64,000 nucleotides of DNA from NCED01 sp035493955 (GTDB lineage: Bacteria > Pseudomonadota > Alphaproteobacteria > Caulobacterales > Caulobacteraceae): positions 265,154-329,153 of the forward strand of contig DATJHI010000036.1 of NCBI GenBank assembly GCA_035493955.1. Direction: 5' to 3'. The translations under genes were made by a program, and so were the position numbers. Shown piece by piece: positions 49,614 to 58,543 of this stretch (position 1 is its first letter; each line of letters begins with the position of its first letter). The notes beneath the pieces were generated by a model. That model made no database searches and had not been told where the DNA came from. It worked only from the letters and a program-made list of their open reading frames with translations.

Positions 49614-50219
49614 ATGGCCGAAGCCGCCGCCGCCAAGCCGAAATCCAACCCGCTGGTCAGGGCCTGTGTCGATTACGCCGGCGCCGCCGCCTTCCTGGTC
49701 GGCTACCTGGTCACCCGCGACGTGGTGAAGGCCAGCTGGTGGCTGGTGGCCGGCTCGGCGGCGGCCCTGGCCGCAGGGTTCCTGGTGGAGCGCCGGATCG
49801 CCGCCATTCCCTTGCTGGCGGGGGGCGCGGCCCTGGTGTTCGGGACCCTGACCCTGGTGTTCCACGACAAGTATTTTCTCTTCATAAAGCCGACGGCGCT
49901 GAACCTGGCCTTCGCTGCGGCGCTCTTGGGCGGTTTCGCCATCGGCAAGAGCCCGATCAAGATTCTGATGGGCGAGGCCCTGAAGCTCTCCGAGGCGGGC
50001 TGGCGGCGGCTGACCCTGCGCTACGGCCTGTTTTTCCTGGCGTTGGCGATCCTCAACGAAGCGGTCTGGCGGACCCAGCCTGAAAAGCTTTGGGTCATTT
50101 TCAAGTTTCCCGGCATGACCGTCCTGACCCTTTTGTTCTCCTTCTCCCAGGTCCCCGGCATCATGAAGGACGCGGCGGCCATGGAAGCGGCGGCCCGGAC
50201 GGCGGAGCCCGAGAGCTGA
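49614..50219 (+). CDS. Septation protein A family (YciB/IspZ-like)
   Basis: 201 residues, polytopic inner-membrane protein. Hydrophobic segments at about 22-40, 45-60, 67-83, 93-110, 125-150 and C-terminal. Matches the YciB family; the family marker GEALKLSEAGWRRLTLRYG is present (about 124-142). Function is linked to septum formation by earlier genetics. ATG 49614 has AAGGAAG upstream; the earlier TTG is unlikely. Confidence 0.88.
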   Translation: MAEAAAAKPKSNPLVRACVDYAGAAAFLVGYLVTRDVVKASWWLVAGSAAALAAGFLVERRIAAIPLLAGGAALVFGTLTLVFHDKYFLFIKPTALNLAFAAALLGGFAIGKSPIKILMGEALKLSEAGWRRLTLRYGLFFLALAILNEAVWRTQPEKLWVIFKFPGMTVLTLLFSFSQVPGIMKDAAAMEAAARTAEPES

Positions 50220-50235
50220 GCGGCCCTGGCTTTCG

Positions 50236-50264
50236 TTGACGCGGCCGCGCGCTTCCCCTATATC
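50236..50264 (+). promoter_or_regulatory. rpsT promoter
   Basis: TTGACG (50236-50241), 17-base spacer, TATATC (50259-50264). Strong sigma-70/73 match; start near 50271 gives a 60-base leader to rpsT. Confidence 0.7.
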
Positions 50265-50330
50265 CGCGCACTCCTGATTTGGCCCCGGAACCGCTGTTCC
50301 GGGCGCCGTCTGTTTTGAGGTCCTATCCCG

Positions 50331-50603
50331 ATGGCCAACACGCCGGGCGCCAAGAAGGCGATCCGTAAGATCGCTCGCCGCACCGAGGTCAACAAAGCCC
50401 GCCGTTCGCGCGTGCGCACTTACCTGCGCAAATTCGAAGAAGCCCTCACCGGCGGCGACGCCGGGGTGGCCACGGCCGCCTTTGTCCAGGCCCAGTCCGA
50501 ACTGATGCGGGCGGTCTCCAAGGGGGTCGTTCATAAGAACACCGGGGCGCGGAAAGTGTCGCGGCTCGCGGCTCGGCTGAAGAAGGCCACGGCCTCGGCC
50601 TGA
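50331..50603 (+). CDS. rpsT: 30S ribosomal protein S20
   Basis: 90 residues, highly basic, complete: MANTPGAKKAIRKIARRTEVNK-type start and VHKNTGARKVSRLAARLKKA at the end. Sits upstream of dnaA as in Caulobacter. Has its own promoter and a terminator (50648-50682). Confidence 0.97.
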   Translation: MANTPGAKKAIRKIARRTEVNKARRSRVRTYLRKFEEALTGGDAGVATAAFVQAQSELMRAVSKGVVHKNTGARKVSRLAARLKKATASA

Positions 50604-50987
50604 CCCTTGGACCGGCAACGGTCCATCACCAAATCCTTAGAAGTTTCAAAGCTGTAGGCGCCCCTGGCGCCTGCAGCTTTTCTACGTGGTCGGACGTATA
50701 CGAAAGGTCGCACCCTCCGCAAAGTTTGCGTTTTCCTTGGCGGAAGAGGCGCTTGTGCGAGTCAAACGAAATATCCCACACGACCGCCAAGAATCATGCT
50801 TGCACGCCCAACGGCGCTGGATACTCTGAGCACTCCAAGACACTTCCATTCCTATTACGGACGAAAACGGCGGGCAGGTGTGCGCCCGGCGCGGGGGTTC
50901 TGTGTGTCGGACGTGCGGGCCCAACCGTGCGGGGGATGGTGCGTGGGTTGGGAACATCGGGGCGACAAAAATGATCGGTCAGGGGCT
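50604..50987 (+). promoter_or_regulatory. rpsT-dnaA intergenic region / dnaA leader
   Basis: 384 bases. First a good terminator for rpsT (50648-50682), then a moderately A+T-rich region to the dnaA ATG. Two GANTC (CcrM) sites, 50759-50763 and 50791-50795, lie 28 bases apart; methylation of GANTC raises dnaA transcription in Caulobacter. No DnaA-box cluster (TTATCCACA) is seen, only a single imperfect TATCCCACA at 50772-50780. A long untranslated leader is expected by analogy. No gene supported; frames read here are shadows. Confidence 0.6.
50648..50682 (+). terminator. rpsT terminator
   Basis: AAAGCTG-T-AGGCGCC, loop CCT, GGCGCCT-G-CAGCTTT then TTCT: a 14-bp stem with one internal T/G wobble and a short T-tail. 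Ends the rpsT transcript before the dnaA promoter. Confidence 0.75.
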
Positions 50988-52448
50988 ATGACTAGCTTGG
51001 CGAATTCAAGCGCGACGACGTGGAAAGGCGGCGCGGACTCCCTCAAGGGCGCGGCTTTCGGGTCGGTCTGGTCCTCAACCTGCGCCGCCCTCAAGGGCGA
51101 GCTGGGTGAGAACACCTTCGGGTCCTGGATCGCCCAGGCGCAACTGCGCGAGGGCGCCGACGGCGCCCTGGTGGTCGTGACCCCGACCGGAATTGCGCGC
51201 GACTGGATTCGCCGCAACGCCTGGCGCCGCATCGGCGAACTGTGGACGCAGCACGATCCGCAGCATCGGGCCTTGCACCTGAACAGCCGCGCCGAATTCG
51301 AGGCCGACCATGCGTCGGGCCCGGAGCCGGTCGCCGGCCCGCTTGAAGCGGCCGTAGAGCCCGCCGCCGCCATCATCGTTGCTCCGGCCCCCGCCGCGGC
51401 TCCGGGCCGTCCGGCCGGGCTGCAGGAGCGCTTCACCTTCGACAGCTTCGTGCCGGGCCCGGCCAACGAGTTCGCCCTGGCGGTGGCCCGCCGGGTGGCC
51501 TCCTGGGCCGACGGCTGCTTCAATCCCGTGCTGTTCCACGGCCCCTACGGTTTCGGAAAGACCCACCTGCTGAACGCCATCGCCTGGGAAGCCGGCCGGA
51601 CGCGTCCGGACAAGCGGATCGTCTATCTGACCGCCGAACGGTTCCTGTCGACCTTCGTGCGTTCGGTGATGGATCGCAGCGGTCCGGCCTTCAAGGACGA
51701 CCTGCGCAACGCCGACCTCCTGCTGGTGGACGACGTCCAGTTCATCGGCGGCAAGAAATCCTCGCAGGAGGAGCTGTTCCACACCCTGACCGCCCTGACC
51801 GGCGAAGGCCGCCGGGTGGTGTTCTCCGCCGACCGCCCGCCGTCGGCCCTGACCGAGGTCGACGCCCGCCTGCGCTCGCACCTGGGCGCGGGCCTGGTCT
51901 GCGGGATCGAACCGGCGGACCGCAGCCTTCGGCTCGGCATCCTGGAGCGGAAGCTGGTCCTGTTGTCTCGCGAGCTGGGGATCGAGGGCCGGGCGCGCCC
52001 CGACGTGCTGCAGTTCCTCGCCGACCGGTTCTCCGATTCGGTGCGCGAGCTCGAGGGCGGGTTGAACACCCTGGTGGCGCGGGCCGGCGACCGCCTGTCC
52101 AGGCTCAGCCTCGACGAGGCCCAGACCATCCTTCGCCCCCATCTCACCAAGGGGGAGAAGCGGATCACGGTCGACGACATCCAGAAGGCGACGGCCGAGC
52201 ACTTCGGCATGAAGCAGGCGGACCTGCTTTCGGAGCGCAGAACCCGGGCGGTGGCGCGGCCTCGCCAGGCGGCCATGTACCTGGCCAAGCAGATGACCAC
52301 CCGGTCGCTGCCCGATATCGGCCGGCGCTTCGGCGGACGGGACCACACCACCGTGCTGCACGCCGTGCGCCGGATCGAGGAGCTGAAGGCCGGCGACGCC
52401 GTGCTGGCGGCCGATCTGGAAGCCATCGCCAGGCGGTTGCGGGACTAG
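50988..52448 (+). CDS. dnaA: Chromosomal replication initiator DnaA
   Basis: 486 residues. Four-domain layout: domain I (ALKGELGENTFGSWIAQAQL, near 25-50), Ala/Pro-rich domain II, AAA+ domain III with Walker A GPYGFGKTHLL near 184-192 and Walker B LLLVDDVQF near 243-251, and C-terminal DNA-binding domain with GGRDHTTVLHAV near 450. Sequence closely follows Caulobacter crescentus DnaA. The start ATG 50988 lies after AGGGG. Downstream ATG choices are unlikely because domain I begins right after. The GTP/ATP switch and methylation-dependent control are known for Caulobacter homologues. Confidence 0.97.
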   Translation: MTSLANSSATTWKGGADSLKGAAFGSVWSSTCAALKGELGENTFGSWIAQAQLREGADGALVVVTPTGIARDWIRRNAWRRIGELWTQHDPQHRALHLNSRAEFEADHASGPEPVAGPLEAAVEPAAAIIVAPAPAAAPGRPAGLQERFTFDSFVPGPANEFALAVARRVASWADGCFNPVLFHGPYGFGKTHLLNAIAWEAGRTRPDKRIVYLTAERFLSTFVRSVMDRSGPAFKDDLRNADLLLVDDVQFIGGKKSSQEELFHTLTALTGEGRRVVFSADRPPSALTEVDARLRSHLGAGLVCGIEPADRSLRLGILERKLVLLSRELGIEGRARPDVLQFLADRFSDSVRELEGGLNTLVARAGDRLSRLSLDEAQTILRPHLTKGEKRITVDDIQKATAEHFGMKQADLLSERRTRAVARPRQAAMYLAKQMTTRSLPDIGRRFGGRDHTTVLHAVRRIEELKAGDAVLAADLEAIARRLRD

Positions 52449-52452
52449 GTCT

Positions 52453-52577
52453 CCTTCTCCCCCTGGGGGAGAAGGTGTCGCCGGAGGCGACGGACGGGCG
52501 GCGCCCCCCTCCCTCTCATGGATTGAAAAAGGGGACGAGGCGTCGTGGGACCCCTCGTCCGGCTGCTCCGCAGCCGG
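52453..52577. repeat. Composite palindromic repeat after dnaA
   Basis: Hairpin series after the dnaA stop: CCTTCTCCCCC/GGGGGAGAAGG (52453-52475, 11-bp arms), GTCGCC/GGCGAC (52477-52491) and CCGGCTGC/GCAGCCGG (52559-52577). It begins five bases after the dnaA stop and lies between that and the convergent small sdh-linked gene. Same arm family as 10705-10730. Confidence 0.65.
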
Positions 52578-52614
52578 CTTCTCCCGCTAGGTAAGAGGAC
52601 GGAACGCTAAAGGG

Positions 52615-52773
52615 CTAGCGCGTGCGGATCCGCTGGCCCGCCATCGGGTCCACGTGCTGGGCCAGGCTCCAGCTCCCGGCGACCCCGAGCGCCAGGATGG
52701 CGGCGCACAGGGCGATCACCGCGGCGTAGGCCCCCGGGCGTTTCGGCCGGCGAAGGGTGCGGTCGGGGGCCAT
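52615..52773 (-). CDS. Small single-pass membrane protein downstream of sdhB
   Basis: 52 residues, below common length cut-offs. Reads MAPDRTLRRPKRPGAYAAV, then a hydrophobic helix VIALCAAILALGVAG and a short tail SWSLAQHVDPMAGQRIRTR. Basic N-terminus and one membrane helix suggest N-in topology. It starts 10 bases after the sdhB stop in the same direction, so it is probably part of the sdh transcript. No family recognised. Coding evidence is the clean frame and position only. Confidence 0.55.
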   Translation of the reverse strand: MAPDRTLRRPKRPGAYAAVIALCAAILALGVAGSWSLAQHVDPMAGQRIRTR

Positions 52774-52783
52774 GGGCGGGTCT

Positions 52784-53566
52784 TCAGACCACCCGCTCCA
52801 CCAGCATCTTCTTGATTTCGGCGATGGCCTTGGCCGGGTTCAGCCCCTTGGGGCAGACCTGGGCGCAGTTCATGATGGTGTGGCAACGGTAGAGCTTGAA
52901 CGGGTCTTCCAGGGCGTCCAGCCGGTCGCCGGTGCGCTCGTCGCGGCTGTCGATCAGCCAGCGATAGGCGTGCAGCAGGGTGGCGGGGCCGAGGTATTTC
53001 TCGCCGTTCCACCAGTAGCTCGGGCACGAGGTCGAGCAGCAGGCGCACAGGATGCACTCGTACAGGCCGTCGATCTTGCGACGGTCGTCCGGGGCCTGGA
53101 TCCATTCCTTCTGCGGGGTGGGGGTGTCGGTCTGCAGCCAGGGCTCGATCGAGGAGTACTGGGCGTAGAACAGGGTCAGGTCCGGGACCAGATCCTTGAC
53201 CACCGGCATGTGCGGCAGGGGCGAGATGGCCACCGTCTCGCCCGGACAATCGGCCGAGGCGTGGGTGCAGGCCAGGGTGTTGCGCCCGGCGATGTTCATG
53301 GCGCAGGAGCCGCAGACCCCCTCCCGGCATGACCGCCGGAAGGCCAGGGTGGGGTCCATGGTGTTCTTGATGTGGATCAGGGCGTCCAGCACCATGGGCC
53401 CGCAGGCGCCGACGTCGACGTCATAGGTGTCCCAGCGCGGGTTGGCGCCGCTTTCCGGATCATAGCGATAGACCTTGAAGGTCCTGACCTTCTTGGCCCC
53501 CGCCGGCGCGGGCATGTGCCGGCCTTTGGTGATCTTGGAATTCTTGGGGAGGGCGAACTCGACCAT
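52784..53566 (-). CDS. sdhB: Succinate dehydrogenase iron-sulfur subunit
   Basis: 260 residues. N-terminal [2Fe-2S] ferredoxin domain with C80, C85, C88 and C100 (CREGVCGSCAMNI), then CILCACCSTSC and CAQVCPKGLNPAKA for the 4Fe-4S and 3Fe-4S clusters. Passes electrons from SdhA to the quinone site. 27 bases after sdhA. Standard length. Confidence 0.97.
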   Translation of the reverse strand: MVEFALPKNSKITKGRHMPAPAGAKKVRTFKVYRYDPESGANPRWDTYDVDVGACGPMVLDALIHIKNTMDPTLAFRRSCREGVCGSCAMNIAGRNTLACTHASADCPGETVAISPLPHMPVVKDLVPDLTLFYAQYSSIEPWLQTDTPTPQKEWIQAPDDRRKIDGLYECILCACCSTSCPSYWWNGEKYLGPATLLHAYRWLIDSRDERTGDRLDALEDPFKLYRCHTIMNCAQVCPKGLNPAKAIAEIKKMLVERVV

Positions 53567-53593
53567 CGGGTGGGGCGATCCTTGCGAGGGGCC

Positions 53594-55384
53594 TCAGTAC
53601 ACGCGCGCCTTGGGCGCGATGTAGCTGATCTCGTTGCTCATGGTGTAGGCGTGCACCGGGCGGTAATCGATCTTGACCTTGCCGGTCGAGGTGTCGAGCC
53701 ACGCCAGGGTGTGCTTCATCCACACCTCGTCGTTGCGATCGGGGAAGTCCTCGCGGGCGTGGGCGCCGCGGCTCTCCTGGCGGTTGACCGCCGAGTTCAC
53801 CGTCACCGCCGCGTTGGCGATCAGGTTGTCGAACTCCAGGGTCTCGACCAGGTCGGTGTTCCAGACCAGGCCGCGGTCGGTGACCGCGATCTCGGGCAGG
53901 CGGTTGTAGACCTCGGCGATGCGCTTGACCCCGGACTCCAGGGTCTCGGCGGTGCGGAACACCGCACAGTCCTCCTGCATGGCCTTCTGCATCTCCAGCC
54001 GCAGCTGGGCGGTGGGCGTCGGCCCCGAGGCGTTGCGGAAATGGTCGAACCGGGCGAGGTGCGCCTCGGTCTGGGAATCCTTGGGCGACGGGATCTTGCT
54101 GCCGGGCCGGATCAGCTCGGCGGCGCGCAGGCCGGCGGCGCGGCCGAACACCACAAGGTCGGTAAGGGAGTTCGAGCCCAGGCGGTTGGCGCCGTGCACG
54201 GAGACGCAGGCCGCCTCGCCCACCGCCATCAGGCCAGGCACCACCGCGTCCGGGTTGTCCCCGGCCTTGGTCAGCACCTCGCCGTGATAGTTCGTGGGGA
54301 TGCCGCCCATGTTGTAGTGCACGGTCGGCAGCACCGGGATCGGCTCCTTGGTCACGTCGACGTCGGCGAAGATGCGGGCCGAATCGGTGATGCCCGGCAG
54401 GCGCTCGTGGATGATCTTCGGGTCCAGGTGGTCGAGGTGCAGGAAGATGTGGTCCTTGTTCGGACCCACGCCGCGTCCCTCGCGGATCTCGATGGTCATG
54501 GCCCGGCTGACCACGTCGCGGGACGCCAGGTCCTTGGCCGACGGGGCGTAGCGCTCCATGAAGCGCTCGCCCTCGGAATTGGTGACGTAGCCGCCCTCGC
54601 CGCGCACGCCCTCGGTGATCAGGACGCCGGCACCGTAGATGCCGGTGGGGTGGAACTGCACGAACTCCATGTCCTGCAGCGGCAGGCCGGCGCGCAGCAC
54701 CATGGCGTTGCCGTCGCCGGTGCAGGTGTGGGCGGAGGTGCAGGAGAAATAGGCCCGGCCGTAGCCCCCGGTGGCCAGGATCACCAGCTGGGCCGAGAAC
54801 CGGTGCAGGGTGCCGTCGTCCAGCTTCCAGGCGGTGACGCCCTTGCAGGCGCCCTCGTCGTCCATGATCAGGTCGAGGGCGAAGTACTCGGTGAAGAACT
54901 CCACCGCGTTGCGCAGGGACTGGCCGTACAGGGTGTGCAGGATGGCGTGGCCGGTGCGGTCGGCCGCCGCGCAGGTGCGCTGGATGGGGCCCTCGCCGAA
55001 GTTCTTGGTCATGCCGCCGAAGGCGCGCTGGTAGATCTTGCCCTCGTCGGTGCGCGAGAACGGCACGCCCCAGTGTTCCAGCTCGTAGACCGCGTCCGGC
55101 GCGTTGCGGCACAGGTATTCGATGGAGTCCTGGTCGCCCAGCCAGTCCGACCCCTTGACGGTGTCGTACATGTGCCAGCGCCAGTCGTCGTCGCCCATGT
55201 TGCCGAGGGAGGCCGAGATGCCCCCCTGGGCGGCGACGGTGTGCGAGCGGGTGGGGAACACCTTGGTCACGCAGGCGGTCTTGAGCCCCGCCTGGGCGCA
55301 GCCCAGGGCGGCCCGAAGGCCGGCGCCGCCGGCGCCCACGACCACCACGTCATAGCTGTGGTCGACGAACTTGTAGGCCGCCAT
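53594..55384 (-). CDS. sdhA: Succinate dehydrogenase flavoprotein subunit
   Basis: 596 residues. FAD-binding VVVGAGGAGLRAALG at the start, covalent-FAD histidine in SHTVAAQGGISA, and catalytic residues in QFHPTGIYG and HGANRLGSNSL. Oxidises succinate. Start ATG 55382-55384 gives the usual MAAYKFVDHSYDVVVV; the longer frame reaching to 55663 is a shadow over sdhD. Confidence 0.97.
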   Translation of the reverse strand: MAAYKFVDHSYDVVVVGAGGAGLRAALGCAQAGLKTACVTKVFPTRSHTVAAQGGISASLGNMGDDDWRWHMYDTVKGSDWLGDQDSIEYLCRNAPDAVYELEHWGVPFSRTDEGKIYQRAFGGMTKNFGEGPIQRTCAAADRTGHAILHTLYGQSLRNAVEFFTEYFALDLIMDDEGACKGVTAWKLDDGTLHRFSAQLVILATGGYGRAYFSCTSAHTCTGDGNAMVLRAGLPLQDMEFVQFHPTGIYGAGVLITEGVRGEGGYVTNSEGERFMERYAPSAKDLASRDVVSRAMTIEIREGRGVGPNKDHIFLHLDHLDPKIIHERLPGITDSARIFADVDVTKEPIPVLPTVHYNMGGIPTNYHGEVLTKAGDNPDAVVPGLMAVGEAACVSVHGANRLGSNSLTDLVVFGRAAGLRAAELIRPGSKIPSPKDSQTEAHLARFDHFRNASGPTPTAQLRLEMQKAMQEDCAVFRTAETLESGVKRIAEVYNRLPEIAVTDRGLVWNTDLVETLEFDNLIANAAVTVNSAVNRQESRGAHAREDFPDRNDEVWMKHTLAWLDTSTGKVKIDYRPVHAYTMSNEISYIAPKARVY

Positions 55385-55386
55385 TC

Positions 55387-55788
55387 CTAAGCTCCCACGC
55401 CCGAGAGGGCGACCTTGAGGATCGAGAACACGCCCAGCGCCCCGGCCAGCCAGCAGACGGCGGCGCTGATCAGCAGCAGCGCGATCTTGGCGCCGGGCTT
55501 GTGGATGTAGTCCTCGACGATCACCTGCATGCCCATCTTCATGTGGGCGCAGGAGACCGCGATCAGCAGCATCGCCGGCACGGCGTTGACCGGCGAATGC
55601 AGCAGCGCCACCGCGCCCTCGTACCCGGCCGTCGCCACCTGCAGCGCGGCGTAGACCGCCCACAGCGACAGGGGGACCAGGGCGATGGCGGTGACGCGCT
55701 CGGCGATGAAACGGTTCACCCCGTCCTTGGCGGAGCCCAGGCCGCGGGCGCGGCTGAGCGGGGTGCGGAGTTCGCTGTTGGCGTCCAT
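55387..55788 (-). CDS. sdhD: Succinate dehydrogenase membrane anchor subunit
   Basis: 133 residues, three membrane helices. SAKDGVNRFIAERVTAIAL is the quinone-site N-terminus and CAHMKMGMQVIVEDYIHKP carries the heme b histidine and matching aspartate. Follows sdhC by one base and precedes sdhA by two. Confidence 0.94.
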   Translation of the reverse strand: MDANSELRTPLSRARGLGSAKDGVNRFIAERVTAIALVPLSLWAVYAALQVATAGYEGAVALLHSPVNAVPAMLLIAVSCAHMKMGMQVIVEDYIHKPGAKIALLLISAAVCWLAGALGVFSILKVALSGVGA

Positions 55789-55789
55789 C

Positions 55790-56209
55790 TCAGACCGCTC
55801 CGATGGCGAAGGCCAGCGCCCAGACCAGCGCGGTCGCGACGACGGCGAAGACGATGCAGAGGACTGCGCTCGCGTTGGCGGTCTTGGGGGCGAAGCCGCG
55901 GCCGGTGTCGAACACCAGGTGACGCAGGCCCGCGGCCAGATGGTAGAAGATCGAGCCGGTCAGCCCCAGCAGCACCAGCTTGCCGAGCCAAGACCCCATC
56001 AGGCCCATGAAGTCGCCGTAGGCGTCGGGACCGGAGGCCAGGGCGAGGGCCCAGCCGGCGACGATGATGACGCCGACATAGAGCGCGACCCCGCTGGCCC
56101 GGGTCAGGATCGAGGCGGCCATGGTGATGTGCCAGCGCCAGACCTGCAGGTGCGGCGACAGGGGCGCCGGCCCCTTCGGCCTCGATCCGTCCGTTCCTGC
56201 CTGCCCCAT
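55790..56209 (-). CDS. sdhC: Succinate dehydrogenase cytochrome b556 subunit
   Basis: 139 residues. RPKGPAPLSPHLQVWRWHIT is the conserved quinone-binding N-terminus (SPHLQ-type motif); ILTRASGVALY follows; YHLAAGLRHLVFD holds the heme histidine. Three membrane helices. First gene of sdhCDAB, with a strong promoter at 56252-56279. Confidence 0.95.
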   Translation of the reverse strand: MGQAGTDGSRPKGPAPLSPHLQVWRWHITMAASILTRASGVALYVGVIIVAGWALALASGPDAYGDFMGLMGSWLGKLVLLGLTGSIFYHLAAGLRHLVFDTGRGFAPKTANASAVLCIVFAVVATALVWALAFAIGAV

Positions 56210-56251
56210 GGCGACCTCTCGTTCTTGCGACGCGTCGGCGCGCGTGCCGCG

Positions 56252-56279
56252 GTTTTAAGCCGGATCGCCGGTGTGTCAA
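56252..56279 (-). promoter_or_regulatory. sdhC promoter
   Basis: On the minus strand TTGACA (56279-56274), 16-base spacer, TAAAAC (56257-56252). Perfect -35. The transcript start near 56245 gives about 36 bases of leader before the sdhC ATG. Confidence 0.65.
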
Positions 56280-56350
56280 CGGCAGCGGAGGCAAGGAATT
56301 TTAACAGCGATAGGATCGATCGCCCTCATGCCGCCAGCGGCGGACGCAAA

Positions 56351-56378
56351 AAGGGCGAGCCCTTTCGGACCCGCCCTT
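56351..56378 (-). terminator. pnp terminator
   Basis: Read on the minus strand, AAGGGCG (56378-56372) and CGCCCTT (56357-56351) form a 7-bp stem followed by TTTGCG. It lies 30 bases after the pnp stop and separates pnp from the sdh promoter. Confidence 0.7.
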
Positions 56379-56407
56379 CGCTTGGCTCGAACCAATGAGG
56401 CCGACGC

Positions 56408-58543
56408 TTACGCGTCAGCGGTTTCCTTGGCGGACAGGTCCTCGCCGGTTTCCTGGTCGACAATCTTCATCGACAGCTTGGTCTTGCCGCGGTCGTCGAA
56501 GCCCAGGAGCTTGACCTTCACCATCTGTCCCTCGGACAGGACGTCCGAGACCTTGCCGACCTTGTCCTTGGAGATCTGGCTGATGTGGACCAGACCGTCC
56601 TTGGCGCCGAAGAAGTTCACGAAGGCGCCGAAGTCGACGACCTTCACGACCTTGCCGTTGTAGATCGCGCCGATCTCGGGCTCGGAGGCGATCGACTTCA
56701 CCCAGTCGCGGGCGGCGTCGATCTTCGACTGTTCCGAAGCGGCGATCTTGATGGTGCCGTCGTCGGAGATGTCGATCTTGGCGCCGGTCTTTTCGGTGAT
56801 CTCGCGGATCACCTTGCCGCCCGAGCCGATCACTTCCCGGATCTTGTCGGTGGGTATCTTGATCGTCTCGATCTTCGGGGCGTGTTCACCCAGTTCGGCG
56901 CGGGCGCCGGAGATGGCCTTGTTCATCTCCCCCAGGATGTGCAGGCGGCCGTCCTTGGCCTGGTGCAGGGCCTTCTTCATGATCTCCTCGGTGATGCCGG
57001 GGATCTTGATGTCCATCTGCAGCGAGGTGATGCCGTCGGCGGTGCCGGCGACCTTGAAGTCCATGTCGCCCAGGTGGTCTTCGTCACCCAGGATGTCCGA
57101 CAGGACCGCAAAGCCGTCCTTTTCCAGGATCAGGCCCATGGCGATTCCGGAGACCGGCTTCTTCAGGGGCACGCCCGCGTCCATCATCGCCAGCGAAGCG
57201 CCGCAGACGGTGGCCATGGACGAGGAGCCGTTGGACTCGGTGATCTCGGACACCAGGCGCAGGGTGTAGGGGAAGTCGGCGGCATCCGGCAGCACCGGCC
57301 GGACGGCACGCCACGCCAGCTTGCCGTGGCCGATCTCGCGGCGGCCCGGCGATCCCATCCGACCGGTCTCGCCGACCGAGTAGGGAGGGAAGTTGTAGTG
57401 CAGCAGGAAGCGCTCCTTGTAGGTGCCTTCCAGCGCATCGATCCACTGTTCGTCGTCGCCGGTGCCCAGGGTGGCCACGACCAGGGCCTGGGTCTCGCCG
57501 CGGGTGAACAGGGCCGAGCCGTGGGTCCGGGGCAGGACGCCCACTTCCGACACGATCGGGCGCACCTTGTCGAGGGCGCGGCCGTCGACGCGGCGGCCGT
57601 GCTCGATGATGTCGCGGCGCAGGATGTTGGCCTCGGCCTCCTTGAAGGCGGAGCCGAACTTGATCGGGTCCAGGCCTTCGGGGCGGGTGTCGGACTTGAC
57701 CAGTTCCAGCATGGCCCGCTGCTTGGCGGCGGAGATGCCGGCGTGGCGTTCGGCCTTCTGCTGCAGGCCGTAGGCGGCGCGCAGTTCGTCGCCGATCAGC
57801 TCCTGCACCGCCTCGATGGCCTTTTCGTTGCCGTCGGGCTGGAAGTCCCAGGGCTCCTTGGCGGCGTGTTCGGCCAGTTCGATGATCGCGTCGATCACCG
57901 GCTGCATGCCCTTGTGGGCGAAGGTGACCCCGCCCAGGACCTGCTCTTCGGTGAGCTCCTGGATCTCGGATTCCACCATCATCACCGCGTCCTGGGTCCC
58001 GGCCACCACCAGGTCCATCAGGTTGCCTTCGCCGAGCTGGTCCAGCGTCGGGTTCAGGACGTATTCGCCGTTGATGAAGCCGACCCGCGCGGCGGCGATC
58101 GGGCCCATGAAGGGCAGGCCCGACAGGGTCAGGGCGGCGGAGGCCGCGACCATGGCGACGATGTCGGGGTCGTTCTCGAGGTCGTGGCTGAGCACGGTGA
58201 CGACCACCTGGGTCTCGTGCTTGAAGCCCTTGACGAACAGGGGGCGGATCGGGCGGTCGATCAGGCGGGAGACCAGGGTCTCCTTCTCGGTCGGCCGGCC
58301 TTCACGCTTGAAATAGCCGCCCGGGATCTTGCCGGCGGCGAAGGTCTTTTCCTGGTAGTTGACGGTCAGGGGGAAGAAGTCGATCCCCGCCTTGGGGGCC
58401 TTGGCCGCGGTCACCGCCGCCAGCACCGTGGTCTCGCCGTAGGTGGCGAGAACCGCCGCGTCGGCTTGGCGGGCGATCCGCCCGGTCTCGAGGGTCAGCT
58501 TGCGGCCGCCCCACTCGATGGTCTTGCGCTTGATATCGAACAT
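56408..58543 (-). CDS. pnp: Polyribonucleotide nucleotidyltransferase (PNPase)
   Basis: 711 residues. Exoribonuclease of the degradosome. Two RNase PH-like cores (IDRPIRPLFVKG; GEGNLMDLVVAGT; second core with SNGSSSMATVCG), KH domain (EVIGSGGKVIREI) and S1 domain (VVDFGAFVNFFGAKDGLVHISQI). ATG 58541-58543 (MFDIKRKTIEWGG) is used; the longer frame is not supported. The 5-prime side has a large nested inverted repeat at 58692-58788, a possible processing signal. Confidence 0.97.
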   Translation of the reverse strand: MFDIKRKTIEWGGRKLTLETGRIARQADAAVLATYGETTVLAAVTAAKAPKAGIDFFPLTVNYQEKTFAAGKIPGGYFKREGRPTEKETLVSRLIDRPIRPLFVKGFKHETQVVVTVLSHDLENDPDIVAMVAASAALTLSGLPFMGPIAAARVGFINGEYVLNPTLDQLGEGNLMDLVVAGTQDAVMMVESEIQELTEEQVLGGVTFAHKGMQPVIDAIIELAEHAAKEPWDFQPDGNEKAIEAVQELIGDELRAAYGLQQKAERHAGISAAKQRAMLELVKSDTRPEGLDPIKFGSAFKEAEANILRRDIIEHGRRVDGRALDKVRPIVSEVGVLPRTHGSALFTRGETQALVVATLGTGDDEQWIDALEGTYKERFLLHYNFPPYSVGETGRMGSPGRREIGHGKLAWRAVRPVLPDAADFPYTLRLVSEITESNGSSSMATVCGASLAMMDAGVPLKKPVSGIAMGLILEKDGFAVLSDILGDEDHLGDMDFKVAGTADGITSLQMDIKIPGITEEIMKKALHQAKDGRLHILGEMNKAISGARAELGEHAPKIETIKIPTDKIREVIGSGGKVIREITEKTGAKIDISDDGTIKIAASEQSKIDAARDWVKSIASEPEIGAIYNGKVVKVVDFGAFVNFFGAKDGLVHISQISKDKVGKVSDVLSEGQMVKVKLLGFDDRGKTKLSMKIVDQETGEDLSAKETADA

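Noticed and set aside
50604..50987. Origin of replication (oriC) beside dnaA
   Set aside because: No cluster of DnaA boxes and no strongly AT-rich unwinding element; in Caulobacter the origin lies elsewhere, near hemE.
53372..55390. 672-codon plus frame over sdhA-sdhB
   Set aside because: Antisense shadow; real genes on the minus strand have complete cofactor motifs.
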